This document shows positions 43,576 through 54,435 of a DNA stretch of 64,000 nucleotides, piece by piece. The DNA is taken from positions 138,089,632 to 138,153,631 of the forward strand of contig OX235270.1 in assembly GCA_944472135.2 (NCBI GenBank). The letters run 5' to 3'. Every line of letters begins with the position of its first letter. Positions within the stretch are counted from its first letter, which is position 1. This DNA is from Trichobilharzia regenti (taxonomy: Eukaryota; Platyhelminthes; Trematoda; Strigeidida; Schistosomatidae). The notes under the pieces were generated by a model. The model made no database searches, was not told the origin of the DNA, and worked only from the letters and a program-made list of their open reading frames with translations. Both the position numbers and the translations under genes were made by a program.

Positions 43576-43775
43576 TAGCGATTGGGTCGAGTTGCAGTGG
43601 ATTAATGATCCAAGAGCACGCCTTGCAACCAGAAGGTCATCGGCTCGAACCCCAGTGAGTGCGTACTGATGAAGAGTCTCATACTGGGACGAAATAGCTG
43701 ACAGTACTCCTTGGTGGATTTCCAATGGTTCTGTGGCTGATGTGAGCTCATGATGAAATCCTCCAATCAATCTTA
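43576..43775 (+). repeat. Sm-alpha-like SINE (M10)
   Basis: Plus strand: a damaged A box, GGCTCGAACCCC (B box), then the hammerhead-like block and tail to 'atgatgaaatcctcc'. Adjacent to inverted M9. Confidence 0.8.
43666..43695 (+). ncRNA. Hammerhead-like core in M10
   Basis: CTGATGA, AGA, GTCT, loop, GGGAC, GAAA. CTGATGA and GAAA are intact and stem II still forms with a G-T pair. Confidence 0.48.
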
Positions 43776-45119
43776 AATTTGTATCTGATTCATTGCGTCG
43801 CCAGTTTGCCGAAGTACCCTGCCAGACATCGAGTGTTTTATGAACTGATCTGTCTCTGTGAGTACGATTCATACCAAGTACATGGTTGATGAGCACAGTC
43901 CATTCATTAGATCACTTTAATACTCTGGCTGCCAGGCACTGCCTGTTGTTTTGAATGCTATCCAACTAATCATACGAATCAGTCGATCACTAGTATATAG
44001 CACCGTGCGTTTATGCTTCCTTCCTTGAAAACGAATTTAAGCATCAAGCAGAGCATAGATTCTGATCTGAACAGTTTCGACTTCCAAACTAAACTGTGAT
44101 TAGATTTCACTTCTTCGAACTGTGTAAATGGCTAACCAATTATTGGGTTACCAATTGCCTGTCGAAACCACTAGTGAATACTAGGAAATTTTAATACTTT
44201 TAATGGTTCGTCATATATATTTTTTCAGACATTTTCAGACACCAGATCGCAGATATAAAAAATACACCCACAGATGTTTAAATAAATAGGGACAAAATAA
44301 TTTGTAAAAGCTTCGAAATCAAAAAGTTGGACCAAATAAGGAATTTGCTTCAGAATGCATCGAGTTGATTTGCGGCTAAATGGAATGGAAGGCATCTGAG
44401 AATAGGAAACGATCACACTGGGAGCATAACAAAAATAATAGGCATGGCAGAGTGAAACAAAACTCAAAAGACAGTGTCGGAGTGAATATGCCTGTCACGC
44501 TGTAGTGAAACGTGGATATTCATTGATATTGCTTATCTCACAGTGCATGTTTTGTGTCACAGTCCTCACACAAGGACATTACTATAAGGATAATTATTCT
44601 AAAAATATTGAAAAAGTTTCTCTTTTCGAAGCTTTCCCACAGTCTCCATTTAGGACAAGCAGGGTGGGTAATTCAGTGTACTCAGTTGCTAATAAATTTT
44701 AGAACATACTTATATCGTATCAGTCGGCAAACGGTAGGCAGAACTCATACATATCTGTGAGAAATCGATTGTATGATGTAATAATAGTAGCAATCTTTTT
44801 GCTACTATGGTCTAAATATTTTACGTTATTTCTTTTCTGTCAAAACCAGTTCTCTAAAATCAATTTCAATGATTTTAGAACTAATTTACAGTAAAATATT
44901 CATCTCTTGAATTCTGGTCGACAGTTATTTTTTTAACTGTTTCATTCACTAACTAGTAATTTTTGGCTGTCCTAATAAGTGTTAATATAAAAAACATCAT
45001 AATTCCCAATTTTAAACAAACACTTCTGGTCTGATACATATACCCTGTAAAATTCAAATTTATTTAATCCTTTACTGGGTATTGGATGCATTCCATCATA
45101 TTTAATAATATCACTACTA
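43776..45119. other. Unannotated stretch, 1.3 kb
   Basis: No recognisable element. An ORF at 44505-44702 begins at GTG and is not supported as a gene. Confidence 0.45.
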
Positions 45120-45840
45120 TACTATTTCGTTGAGTTCCTAGGGAACAGACAACCCTACTTTATCCTATTCTCTGCGGTCCTCCTTACCTGCCTCCATGAC
45201 TACCCACTGACTCTCACCTTCTCTTTAAACAGTTACCTACATGTAACCCTCGAACGCCAAACTTTAGGTTTCCAAATTGAGTTCCCTTAGGACTATGCCC
45301 TCTGGCGCTATGTCAAATGACGGTCTCCTCAGTGTATATCTGATAATCCCAGCTTTTTTTCTACATACTCTTATTCGCTTCATTCCCGAGGCTTTTTGTA
45401 TCCAGTTCCTTCTGGCTGGCCGTTTGATCTCCAGTGTGGAACGAGGGCAGCTGTTGACAAAGTCTGCACCACGCTGTTGAAAATGTTTGCAGTGATGCGT
45501 CAAGTTTTTGACCCATATAGAAGAACTGACCGACTCAACATTGGTATTGAGAATCCGAATCTTGTTCTTTGAGCTGTAGTGGAGGACAATAGATTTCCAA
45601 ACTGATTTCGGAATGATGAAGGTTTGTCTTGCCTTGCACCTGTGGAGCGGGGTTGCTTTTGGTTGAAACGATGCTGTTTAGATAAGTGAACGACACAACT
45701 TCCTTCAGATTTTTCCAGTTAATGGTGACTGGTGCTTGTTGCTGTTGTTCAGTGAGCGTATTCATCACCTCCGTCTTCTCTATGTCAACTTTAAGTCTTG
45801 TCTTTTTTGCTTCCCCGGTCCTTGTTAGTTTTCGCTTTCA
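45120..45840 (-). mobile_element. RTE-clade 3' half, decayed (R13)
   Basis: Minus strand: the linker (NTLTEQQQQAPVTINWKNLKEVVSFTYLNSIVST), a KSNPA/TNLHH segment, ...CPRSTLEIKRPARRNW, IIRYTLRRPSFDIAP and the start of the 3' UTR. Frames are interrupted several times. Confidence 0.82.
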
Positions 45841-45900
45841 GGTGGTTGAATTTACGTGGTTTTAATGTGGTTATGTTCTCTGAGCTGGATAGTTGATTTG

Positions 45901-45939
45901 CGAAGCTTTCATCACGCTACTGGGTGACATCTTCAGCTC
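45901..45939 (-). ncRNA. Hammerhead-like motif at the 3' end of PLE F1
   Basis: Minus strand: GAG, CTGAAGA (fits CUGANGA), a stem with UCAC/GUGA, GAAA at 45907-45910, AGCTT, then CGCAA, which can pair in part with the upstream TTGAG. All invariant core blocks are present in order, with a very short stem III as described for PLE hammerheads. The best ribozyme candidate of the window. Confidence 0.6.
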
Positions 45940-46086
45940 AAGCTTCAATTTGAAGTGAGCTTTTACATTTCTCCACGAGTTTATTATTCATCTCTCCCCC
46001 AGTGACCTTGGACCTGATTGGTTGTTAATGTGTGTTTTCACACCTGCTAGGCAGTTACTTGTATTGGAACTGGTTGTTTCTTCGAC

Positions 46087-46500
46087 TTAAACTTTGGCCC
46101 TTTGTGTGTGAAGTTTCTTTCTTATCGGTTGATAAATTTTGTTGATTTCAATGTGTCTATTTATTGATGATTCACTGGAATGCCAAGCTTCTAAAAGTTC
46201 TGTAGCATTTTTGTTGTTTCCTCTGTCTAATATTTGAGCGTTGTCACAGTCAAATTGATGTCCGTCGTTGTCTGTATGTAGTGATATGAGGGAGTGGATA
46301 TCGTGTCTTTTGACGGCTAGCTTATGTTCGTGAATACGAAGACGAAGGGGATGTCCACTTTGGCCGATGTAGTGTTTTCTCAGTTGTTGCAATTTTATTT
46401 TGTAGATGGTGTTGGTTTTATCTTCTTTCGCTGTTGAGTCTTTTGGTTGACATAGAGCCAGCTGGGTGAAGTGACTTTGTTGGTTTGTGTACGACGCCAA
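46087..46500 (-). pseudogene. PLE family F GIY-YIG endonuclease domain, open frame
   Basis: A 137-codon open frame with NTIYKIKLQQLRKHYIGQSGHPLRLRIHEHKLAVKR, H-rich HSLISLHTDNDGHQFD, ATELLEAWHSSESSINRHIEIN and YQPI. YIGQ(S) and R-x-x-x-HK are the GIY-YIG signature; the Cys pair before it has become KLQQ. It is continuous with broken linker frames upstream (46395-46681). It would be the C-terminal part of the RT-endonuclease, not a separate gene. Confidence 0.8.
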
Positions 46501-46842
46501 TTCCTAGAGGTTTGAGGAGTCTTGTAGTTATTTCTGAGATATCCTTTATATATGTGGTGAGGCGATTTTCTTTGTGCTTTCCTTGGTGGCCTTTGCTTTG
46601 ATAGGTTGGCTTGGGGGTATATATCTTTTGATGGAATTCCGTGGATATCCATTCATTCGTCCATGAGATACTTTTCTTCAATTTTCCTTAAGGTGAGAGT
46701 GCTGCAATTAGTTTTTCCCCTCTTGAATACTGTTTGTATGCGATTCCTTTTGTGTGTTATTAGATTGTTGCTGTTGTAATTCAGGATTTGATCTCTGTGA
46801 GTTGATTTTCTATAAATTGAGTTTCTAATTCCCTGTTGTTGT

Positions 46843-47542
46843 TCACTTGACCGACAAGTCCAAAAATGGAATTTTCTCCTCGGATTCCTCTTCTATTGTG
46901 AATTTGATGTCGTTGAAGGCGTTGTTTATTAAGTTGTGAGTTTTATCTAACTCGTTTCTTTTGATTATTGCAGATGTGTTGTTTACGTAACGAATCCAAA
47001 TCTTGGGTTTGATCTTTGGTAGGATTATCTTTTCGAGTCTTTGCGTCACTGCTTCTGTTATAAAACCTGATATTGGTGATCCCATAGGTGTTTCTTTAAA
47101 TTATTCACATATTTGGCCGTTGAATTGGACGTACATTGCTAAGTGTAGCTTTATGCATTCCATCCTGCTTGTTTGTTTCATTTCTGATTGTTGTAGAAGG
47201 TGTTTGTCGTTGCTGAGTAATTGCTCCATGGTTTCTTTTGCTAGTGACGTCGAAGGATATCATTATTTCTTGTTCATCTCTTTGGATGCCTCTGATTTTC
47301 TCTGAGATCTGGATAAAATAGTTGATGGAGTGATCGCAAGATTCCATTCGTTTTCTGTATACTTCTTTCGATAAATTATATGTGGAGGTTCGTGGGAGTG
47401 ATACAGTTGGTCGTAACGGGATATTTGCCTTGTGTATTTTGGGTCTGCCGTGGGATCGGGGTAGGACTGGTTCATTGGATTTTATTCTCCATTGGTCTTG
47501 TTCTGTAATCTGTCCAGTTTTGGTGAGCTTCTTTAAGGTCAT
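46843..47542 (-). pseudogene. PLE family F reverse transcriptase, catalytic box lost
   Basis: Minus strand. 47542-47105 encodes RSHGRPKIHKANIPLRPTVSLP, TYNLSKEVYRK and IMISFDVTS (the first catalytic Asp block). After a frameshift, 47085-46843 encodes MGSPISGFITEAVTQRLE and IRYVNNTSAI, where YVDD has become YVNN. FLDLS follows. Two catalytic Asp residues are gone, so the RT is dead. Confidence 0.88.
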
Positions 47543-47594
47543 ATTTGAATCATATTTGAATTTATTTGATAGCAGGCATAAATAATCAACAGAA

Positions 47595-48200
47595 TACAGA
47601 TCTTTTAGAGGAGTCTTCTCATCTGTTCAACGTATTCCTCTCTTCTGACTCCCGACGCTGTGTGCCACATAATCCAACCCACCGCAATCAAGAGTATGAT
47701 AGGTGACAGCAGACATCCATGTCTTACCACTGTCTTCACTCCTAATCCCCAATTTGTTTTTCGGTTTCGGATCATATGATATATGAAGTACAGTTACTGG
47801 ATCAGGTTGATAAAGATTTCGAACACTCCATATTGTTGAAGAAGTTGCCATATTGCATGGCGGTTAACACCATTGAAGACCTTTTCTAGTTCGATGAATT
47901 TGAGGTAGAGACTTGATTTCCATTCTAAGCTCTTTCCAAAGGTGAAGTGTAGAGTTGCAATTTGACCAGCCCATGATTTTCCTTTCTTGAATCCAGTTTG
48001 TTCCTGTTGGAGTTATGCATCCAGTGCATCATCTATTCTCTCCAGGATGACACGACTTGACATTTTGCTTGGCGTGGACAGAAGCATTTTATTGCGCCGA
48101 TTCTCGAAGCGACCAATGTCGCCCTTCTTTGGCAGTTGGATAAGGCAGCCTTTCTTCCAGTCAGCAGATACCTTTCGTTTCTTCCAAACCTTTGCATTGC
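47595..48200 (-). mobile_element. RTE RT fragment (R14)
   Basis: Minus strand: KVWKKRKVSADWKKGCLIQLPKKGDIGRFENRR, SKMSSRVILERIDDALDA, then decayed blocks to the DYVAHS (DWIMRQ equivalent) region. Internal fragment with neither end of the element. Abuts PLE F1. Confidence 0.82.
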
Positions 48201-48689
48201 ATTTAAATGAAATCACTAACGTCATCATAAAAAATGAAGTGGAAGCCTCAAGTCTTCCTTATTTAAAGTTTTAGTTGTTCAGGAAATGATTAGACAGAAC
48301 ATGGATTTTCCGTGCATCATTCAGTGAATGTTAACGGTGAAAACGGATGTTCGTATAGAGCGAAGTGTGGGTGCGACTTACCGTTAGGTAACATTTTATC
48401 CACAGTTTCACTGAAACAAACTTAATCACATTTTCATCACTTGACATGCTGCTTCCCACCAGTAAATTATATTATTGGCCTATTACCGGTTGTTACGATA
48501 AAAAGATTTCCAAAAATAGTTATGGATTTCATGAAAGAGGACTAACTTCATAGGTCCTACATGTCATCAAATTCTTAAATATATCCAGAAACTACCAAGT
48601 GAACCTAAAATCTAGATCGTTAAAATCCTTTTAACCATCTGAATCTTGAGTGGACATTTTCCATGTTATTGAATTCTTTATGTTCACAG
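48201..48689. other. Unannotated stretch
   Basis: No feature recognised. Confidence 0.5.
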
Positions 48690-48910
48690 GCTTGATTGCA
48701 AGGGGACAACAGTTAGACACCTATTAGAAAGCCTAGTAGTATTGGACAGCTGTTTTATGCTAACTCGGGACTCTACAGCAGTACACGCCTACTAGGATTC
48801 GAATCCAGGTCATGCCAGTTACAACGCAAGTTGGTAGACTATTCAGCCACCGAAACCCAATTTGATGTTCTGAAAATTCCAACTTCTACTAATTCAGGAT
48901 ATATATAACG
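48690..48910 (-). repeat. Sm-alpha-like SINE, decayed (M11)
   Basis: Minus strand. B box GGATTCGAATCC region at about 48795-48810, 'attggacagctgtttta' (remains of the hammerhead-like 3' side) and A-box region 'tcagccaccg'. Confidence 0.72.
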
Positions 48911-49221
48911 ACATATATATTTCATTATTTAATTGCGACGACTTAAATGTCTTCCTACTCAACATTTTCAACATCAAGTTGACTTCCACACAGATATTTC
49001 AACCGGTGGTTGTAATTAATTCCCTTTGGAGTCTTCCTTGTTATAGAGTATTTCTTTTCCTGTTGAACTAATATTTGCTTTTATTTTCACCTTGGGGTTT
49101 TTTATTTATCGTGCTTAAAAGGCCCGATTGGCATTTGTGCATTTGCTAATCGCATTTTTACTATGACCAATATGATATTTGAAATCCTCTGAAATTCTAA
49201 GTGCTTAATCTATTTATGCAT
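48911..49221. other. Unannotated stretch
   Basis: No feature recognised. Confidence 0.5.
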
Positions 49222-49235
49222 TACATAATTTTCAA
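49222..49235 (+). repeat. Direct repeat flanking the 49.2-50.6 kb PLE, left copy (probable target-site duplication)
   Basis: TACATAATTTTCAA, exact match at 50604-50617. Confidence 0.82.
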
Positions 49236-49681
49236 AAGAGAAAGATTGAGCGAAGAAATATTTACTTTTCAATTAGATCCTCATCTCTGGCTCTACTCTA
49301 ATATATATAGCATTTTAATTACAATACACAACAATTTACCAATCAAGTGGCGATATGTTTGTTAACAATAATTAGTCGGTGTCAAAATGTCAATGGGGTG
49401 ATAATTAACGAAGAAAAATTAATATGTGTAATTAAAAGGTGGAAATGGTTACAACACGTGGATTGCATAATGCATAATTTTGGAAAAATGAAGAGCAATT
49501 AAGGAATAAGCATGTGCACAGGTTGATTACGTAACAGATTGTTAAAGAAAAGAAAACAATTTGGACAATGATAATTTGTAACTAAAGTTTAAGCGGTCAT
49601 AAGAATAAAATAATTTTTACAAGGATAACACGTAATTAAAGATGAAGTAGTCAGAAAAATAAAATAATTTGGACAATTATA
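49234..49681. repeat. Left arm of perfect 448-bp inverted repeat
   Basis: Compared base by base with the reverse complement of 50130-50577: no mismatch found. Its outer two bases overlap the flanking direct repeat. Confidence 0.97.
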
Positions 49682-49687
49682 CGTTCG

Positions 49688-50107
49688 AGTAATAAGGATA
49701 AACTACCTAAATTCGCCTCTTCTATGTGTATCTACCAGTTTGACTGCAGCTGCGGAGCCAGCTTCCTCGGGCGAACAATTAGGCAGGTTCATCATCGTAT
49801 TTCCGAACATCATCCGGCATGGTTAAGCAAGGGACAAACAAAATCTATTCGTAGCTCTATTTTAGCCCACCTTGTAGATAGTGAGCATAAGGTTGATGTT
49901 AATACTGCATTTAAAATTATTTATCGCATTCCTACTAATCTTAATTTTGCTTTACGAGTTCGTCTTCTACATACAGCTGAAGCAATAGGAATCCACCTGA
50001 AGAAGCCAAACATGTGTGTTCAGAAGAAATTTGTACAGCCACTTTCCTTACCTTGGCCATCGTTACATGACTGTATAAACCGGACTACTCTATCACCCTC
50101 CCCTTAG
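49688..50107 (+). CDS. PLE GIY-YIG endonuclease domain, intact C-terminal fragment
   Basis: Open from the linker (NKDKLPKFASS, equivalent to KDKLSHWATS in family A) through CIYQFDCSCGASFLGRTIRQ, HHRISEHHPAWLSKGQ, RSSILAHLVDSEH, FKIIYRI, LLHTAEAIGIHLKKPNMCVQKKFVQPLSLPWPS, then extends a few residues to the stop at 50105-50107. The Cys pair, Arg of GRT, His of EHHPAW and Glu of TAEAI are all present. It has no start of its own: the first ATG is 49724, which leaves 127 codons and begins at the CIYQF core. It fills almost the whole gap between the inverted arms. It may be a relic or a domain-only passenger. Confidence 0.8.
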   Translation, partial: SNKDKLPKFASSMCIYQFDCSCGASFLGRTIRQVHHRISEHHPAWLSKGQTKSIRSSILAHLVDSEHKVDVNTAFKIIYRIPTNLNFALRVRLLHTAEAIGIHLKKPNMCVQKKFVQPLSLPWPSLHDCINRTTLSPSP

Positions 50108-50129
50108 AATGATTTTTCTTTTTAAAAAC

Positions 50130-50577
50130 TATAATTGTCCAAATTATTTTATTTTTCTGACTACTTCATCTTTAATTACGTGTTATCCTTGTAAAAATTA
50201 TTTTATTCTTATGACCGCTTAAACTTTAGTTACAAATTATCATTGTCCAAATTGTTTTCTTTTCTTTAACAATCTGTTACGTAATCAACCTGTGCACATG
50301 CTTATTCCTTAATTGCTCTTCATTTTTCCAAAATTATGCATTATGCAATCCACGTGTTGTAACCATTTCCACCTTTTAATTACACATATTAATTTTTCTT
50401 CGTTAATTATCACCCCATTGACATTTTGACACCGACTAATTATTGTTAACAAACATATCGCCACTTGATTGGTAAATTGTTGTGTATTGTAATTAAAATG
50501 CTATATATATTAGAGTAGAGCCAGAGATGAGGATCTAATTGAAAAGTAAATATTTCTTCGCTCAATCTTTCTCTTTT
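50130..50577. repeat. Right arm of perfect 448-bp inverted repeat
   Basis: The 3' UTR of the element in coding orientation, starting 22 bp after the stop codon. It ends in 'cttcgctcaatctttctctttt'. Confidence 0.97.
50513..50566 (+). ncRNA. Hammerhead-like hairpin in the PLE I1 arms
   Basis: AGAGCC, AGAGATGA, GGATCTAATT, GAAA, AGTAAATATTT, CTTC, GCTC. GAGC and GCTC can close the outer stem. The same order as in family A, with a non-canonical CAGAGATGA core. The inverted copy lies in the left arm (about 49245-49298, minus). Confidence 0.42.
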
Positions 50578-50603
50578 CTAAATGTCTAAATGGGGATATT
50601 TTC

Positions 50604-50617
50604 TACATAATTTTCAA
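50604..50617 (+). repeat. Direct repeat flanking PLE I1, right copy
   Basis: TACATAATTTTCAA, exact match to 49222-49235. Confidence 0.82.
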
Positions 50618-52239
50618 TCGAATGTCATTTGTTATTGTAGATGTTACCTAAAAAGACAATTATGGTTTTGGTTAAACACAGGCAATAACCACCACTCAAC
50701 AGGTGCTTTATCTTACCTGAATATCAAAAAGTGAAAGACTTAGCTTAGAAACCTGAGAAGTCTAAAGAAATAAATCACAATTCATTTACTTAGTCGTATC
50801 ACACACAGCATTACCCGTTAAATAACAGTGTGAAATTTTCAAAAAGTAACTCTTCTTTAGAGTGAAATAATTTTCTTATTTTTCTATATACATATTTATA
50901 TCACATGTGTGAGAAATATGAGTTTACTAGTGTTCACTTCTATCAAAAATTAATCTTTCAACTGGCCAGTTAATCTTTTTATCTTTACCTTAAATCTACT
51001 TCTAATCTATTCTATGGAGATTAATATTTAATATGCATAGTTTACACCCTCTTATAATTAAAATACCACCTACAAAATAATAATCTAAATTATAATCTGT
51101 GCCATTGTATAGCTTAGAAAGTCTTTTAGTCTTAAAAAATTTGCCTACAGTTAGGCCGAAATCATTATTTTGTTTCAAAATATTTTCATGGTCGGTAATT
51201 TCGGTGTTTACGGACATTTGTAGAATTTTTGGCTTTATTCATTTTAAAAGGGCTATACAGAAAACAGACTGTTATAAAATCATGAGACTTACGAGTCCCA
51301 AATACGATGAAATAAGAATTTCACAGAACTTGATCAGTCCTACATAACCCGGTGTGCATTGATAGCAAATAGAAGAGGACTTTTCCAACGTGAAAGTACG
51401 GATAAAATAATATATAAATAAAACAGTAGGCTGTTTATGAGTGTGTTTTCAAGAACAACACATCTAGATAAATGTTATTTCAGATGATGAAGCGTTAATC
51501 AACTTGAGTGACTTAATGTGCTGACTTCCCGAAAAAAGTCTGGAGCTTAGAAGGATGGATAATAATGAAAATGAAATCTGAAATACCTTCATTATCTTGA
51601 AAGATAAGGCTAGTTTACTTAAGCAGTATTTGGTTGTCTCAGTTTAATTATATTTTTGATCAGAAATCATGAAAAATGTTAGACAGAAGGACTTAAGGTG
51701 AAATCTCGTAGAAGTCTGGAAACATTTCAAATCGCCGCCGTGTAACTTTGCACAAAAGTCCATGAAAAAGAAATTCAGCTCCTCGTTAGCAACATTTGGT
51801 TCAACTTAGTAATGCCAATATAAGCGTTGCAATGACGGGTCAAAAAAACTATTGACGACAGAATACTGAACCTGCTCTTAGATACATTTTATACTTCAAA
51901 AACCTGGACTTGGGAAAAATATAACAGAAATGATGGAGCAACAAATCCCTTGGATTTTAAAACGAGTTAATAATGATTTTATCGATGATATAAGACTAAT
52001 ATAAAATGTTTAGGGCCCTCTAGAAATATAGTTATTCGAGCCTATAGGCTTCCGAAAACCAAAACAATTTGGAATGCCACTTTAACCCCATTTCAGGTAT
52101 GATACTTTCATCCTATCATTGTGTCACAAAGTGGATAGAAGGGACCTTCTAGCTATCCTTTAAATTCAGTAACTGCATTGATAATATTGCTGTTCGGCCT
52201 GAGTCCAAAGGTGATGTAGCGTAGGCCACACAAAGAGAA
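50618..52239. other. Unannotated stretch, 1.6 kb
   Basis: AT-rich. No convincing element. PLE E1 sequence may begin somewhat before 52240 in a form too decayed to read. Confidence 0.45.
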
Positions 52240-53120
52240 GATGAAATATTATTGACAATCGTATGACCAGCTAAAGAGGACTGAAAAGAACAAATATGGC
52301 AAGAATGAACTCAAGAAGCTTGATACAGCTACAGTCAGTGAAAAGTCTATTTTCGTCAAACTTGACTACAAGGGCGACGACATTATGAGAATGGTAAATA
52401 AAAGATTAGGTGCAACCCTGTCTAGGATGTATCCTGTAGAGTTATTAGTCTCTCTATCCCGAACAACCTGTTCACTGGTGCAGTTGAAAATTGACAAGTA
52501 CCCCTCACGTGTTACCTCAGGCTGTGTATACCAATTCACATGTATTTGTGGGAGCAGCTACATTGGGAGAACAGAGACGAGACGTCAGATTCTGCGAACA
52601 TGTACCAGGGAGCCTCCGATTAAAGGGACCGACTTGTTTAGGCTCCTCAATCTTCAAACACCTGACTGACACAGGACACCGAGTAGATGTGCTGGAATCA
52701 TTCAAAATAATTAACAGACAAAGTACCTCAAGTCTTCTCAGGTGTGCTGAAGTTATAGCAATAAAACAATTGAAGCCTGACTTATGTGTCCAAAATGAAT
52801 CCGTTGTTGAACTACAATTACCCTGGTGACTGACTTCTAATTTTGTTGACTTATCTTTCCACTCCCCCCTTTATTTTTCGCTTCACTCTCTTAAGAGATA
52901 ATTTCTTTTTGATCTTCTGAGTTCTGCTCACTGTATTACATCATCAACTTCTCATCTGACCTCGTGTGCACCGAAATTGTAAAATTTTGATCTTCTCCTA
53001 TTTAATTACGTATCTATTACTTATTGTCTTTTGTTACCACCCCAACAATACAACTGTTAATTAATTTTTTTAAAGAAACTTTTCTAAGAAGATATATATG
53101 TCATAACACTTTAGACACCC
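52240..53120 (+). pseudogene. Penelope-like element, family E: linker, endonuclease, 3' UTR (E1)
   Basis: Linker KSIFVKLDYKGDDIMRMVNKRLGATLSRMYPVE (in two readable parts), then the endonuclease GCVYQFTCICGSSYIGRTETR in one frame (52385-52669) and, after a frameshift near 52580, FKHLTDTGHRVDVLESFKII and LRCAEVIAIKQLKPDLCVQN to the stop near 52829 in another. The 3' UTR to about 53120 has the usual AT-rich character. RT missing. Confidence 0.87.
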
Positions 53121-53479
53121 TGTAAATCGCAACGCCTTATTTTACTATGACACTCTGACAATATGCTTGCTAATGGACAAGGTTTGTACGCAGCTGATGA
53201 GAACCAACGAAATAAAATGGATCTACGTTATTCTGTGCCAATGTTTCTTCTTTCTTTGTTCAGAATTTATAAAAGGGAATCCTTGTATGAAAATGTAGAT
53301 ACTCTGTTGGAGCTCTCTATTCTACTGGGAACCCAACAGAATAGTAATAACAGATATTACTCTGAATGTACAATTTCTTTCTAACTATGAAATCTGAAGA
53401 CAGAGAGATTGGATCTTTACTAGGTTAGCGGCTTTGCAGATTTCATTTTGGGCTAGTACGAAGATGAGTACTCTTGCAG
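53121..53479. other. Unannotated stretch with a short ORF
   Basis: An ORF at 53163-53384 shows no recognisable motif and its start is arbitrary. It could be decayed PLE RT sequence upstream of E2. Confidence 0.4.
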
Positions 53480-54060
53480 CTGTTGTCAAAGAAATAACCT
53501 TTTATTGAAAATACGCAGATTACACGTTCATCACATCTAGTGGGAATTGTGATTCCGAGGACACATGGAAAGTATTCAGAGACTTTCACGCTGCTGTTGA
53601 GTTAGCGTTAGAAAAAGAAATGGATGACAAAATATTCTCCTATGATGTGGTTGTCACAAACACAGATGATACATCATTGAAAAGGCTAAACTCCGAAAAA
53701 TAGACGTAAATTGGACAACTAACTAATTTTTGCAGTTTCGTTCATACTGATAGAAATGGAAAGTGATTCTGATTTCTGTCACCACACACCAGGAGAATTT
53801 GTGGTGATACAGTAATGTCACGTTAATTGTCCATTTAAGTGTGCATTTGTGTATTCACATGCTGTTGTGGAGCTACGTATCTGAGATGTTCATTGGGAGA
53901 TATATCCAGTCGCATCTGATAGCACCTTCCAGCTTGTTTGATCAAAGGAGGGCGTAGAAGCATTAACATATGTATATTGCAACATGTAGTGGATAATGGC
54001 AACGCAGCTTCTGAATCATCATTTAGAGTAGTTTAAAGTTGAGCTAGACATTAATGCAAC
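53480..54060 (+). pseudogene. Penelope-like element RT/endonuclease remnant (E2)
   Basis: KYADYTFITSSGN at about 53509-53547 is the RT catalytic region with YADD changed to YADY. It is followed by EDTWKVFRDFHAAVELALEKEM and FSYDVVVTNTD. An endonuclease trace lies at about 53838-53950 (tgtgtattcacatgctgttg, then CATCTGAT... equivalent to EHxPAW). Heavily decayed. Confidence 0.75.
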
Positions 54061-54139
54061 TAAGGAACTTCTGTTTTAGTTATTCGAATGAGAAAAATAA
54101 AACTAATTTGATTTCCTCTAATAGTTAATTATATTTCAC

Positions 54140-54435
54140 GACAAATACTCGCCGAAGACATTGGCTAGGGGTCACGCTATGCCATGTATTGGCAGAAGTT
54201 AGAATTTATGGGGCATTGGATCGGGTCCCAGTGGTTTAATGGTATACGAGCTGGCCTTGTAACCAGAAGGTCCTGGGTTTGAACCCCGGTGGGTGCATAC
54301 TGCTGAATAGTCCCAAACTAGGACGAACAACTGTCCAGTACTCCCAGGCTTTTCAATGGTTCTCACACTAATGTCAGCTCACGATGAAATCCTGTAACCA
54401 ATCAAATCCCTACAAACCAACACCTATATTTCAGG
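54140..54435 (+). repeat. Sm-alpha-like SINE (M12)
   Basis: Leader 'tactcgccgaagacattggc', A-box-like CAGTGGTTTAATGG, B box GGGTTTGAACCCC, hammerhead-like block CTGCTGAATAGTCCC...GGACGAACAAC (GAAA damaged), tail to 'aaaccaacacc'. Complete at the head side. Confidence 0.87.

Larger units (their letters stand above)
45866..47560 (-). mobile_element. Penelope-like element, family F, RT plus endonuclease copy (F1)
   Basis: Minus strand, with 5' truncation near 47560 and 3' end near 45866. It contains PLE RT blocks, a linker, a GIY-YIG endonuclease of a different type from A-E (HYIGQSGHPLRLRIHEHK), a 3' UTR and a hammerhead-like terminus. 45866-46840 is nearly identical to 62316-63285. Confidence 0.9.
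49236..50603 (+). mobile_element. Penelope-like element with perfect inverted terminal arms (copy I1)
   Basis: A compact 1.37-kb insertion: inverted copy of the 3' UTR, endonuclease ORF, then the 3' UTR in normal orientation plus 26 bp of extra tail (50578-50603). The arms (49234-49681 and 50130-50577) are identical over all 448 bases. A 14-bp direct repeat flanks the whole. PLEs are known for terminal repeats in either orientation and for short tails at one end. No RT is present, so it would depend on another element. Confidence 0.9.

Noticed and set aside
44505..44702. ORF with a hydrophobic start resembling a signal peptide
   Set aside because: The frame begins at GTG, there is no ATG or splice evidence, and no homologue is recognised; chance in AT-rich DNA is likely.
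49682..50129. Spacer between the perfect arms is also 448 bp
   Set aside because: Equal to the arm length, but no sequence relation was seen between spacer and arms; treated as coincidence.
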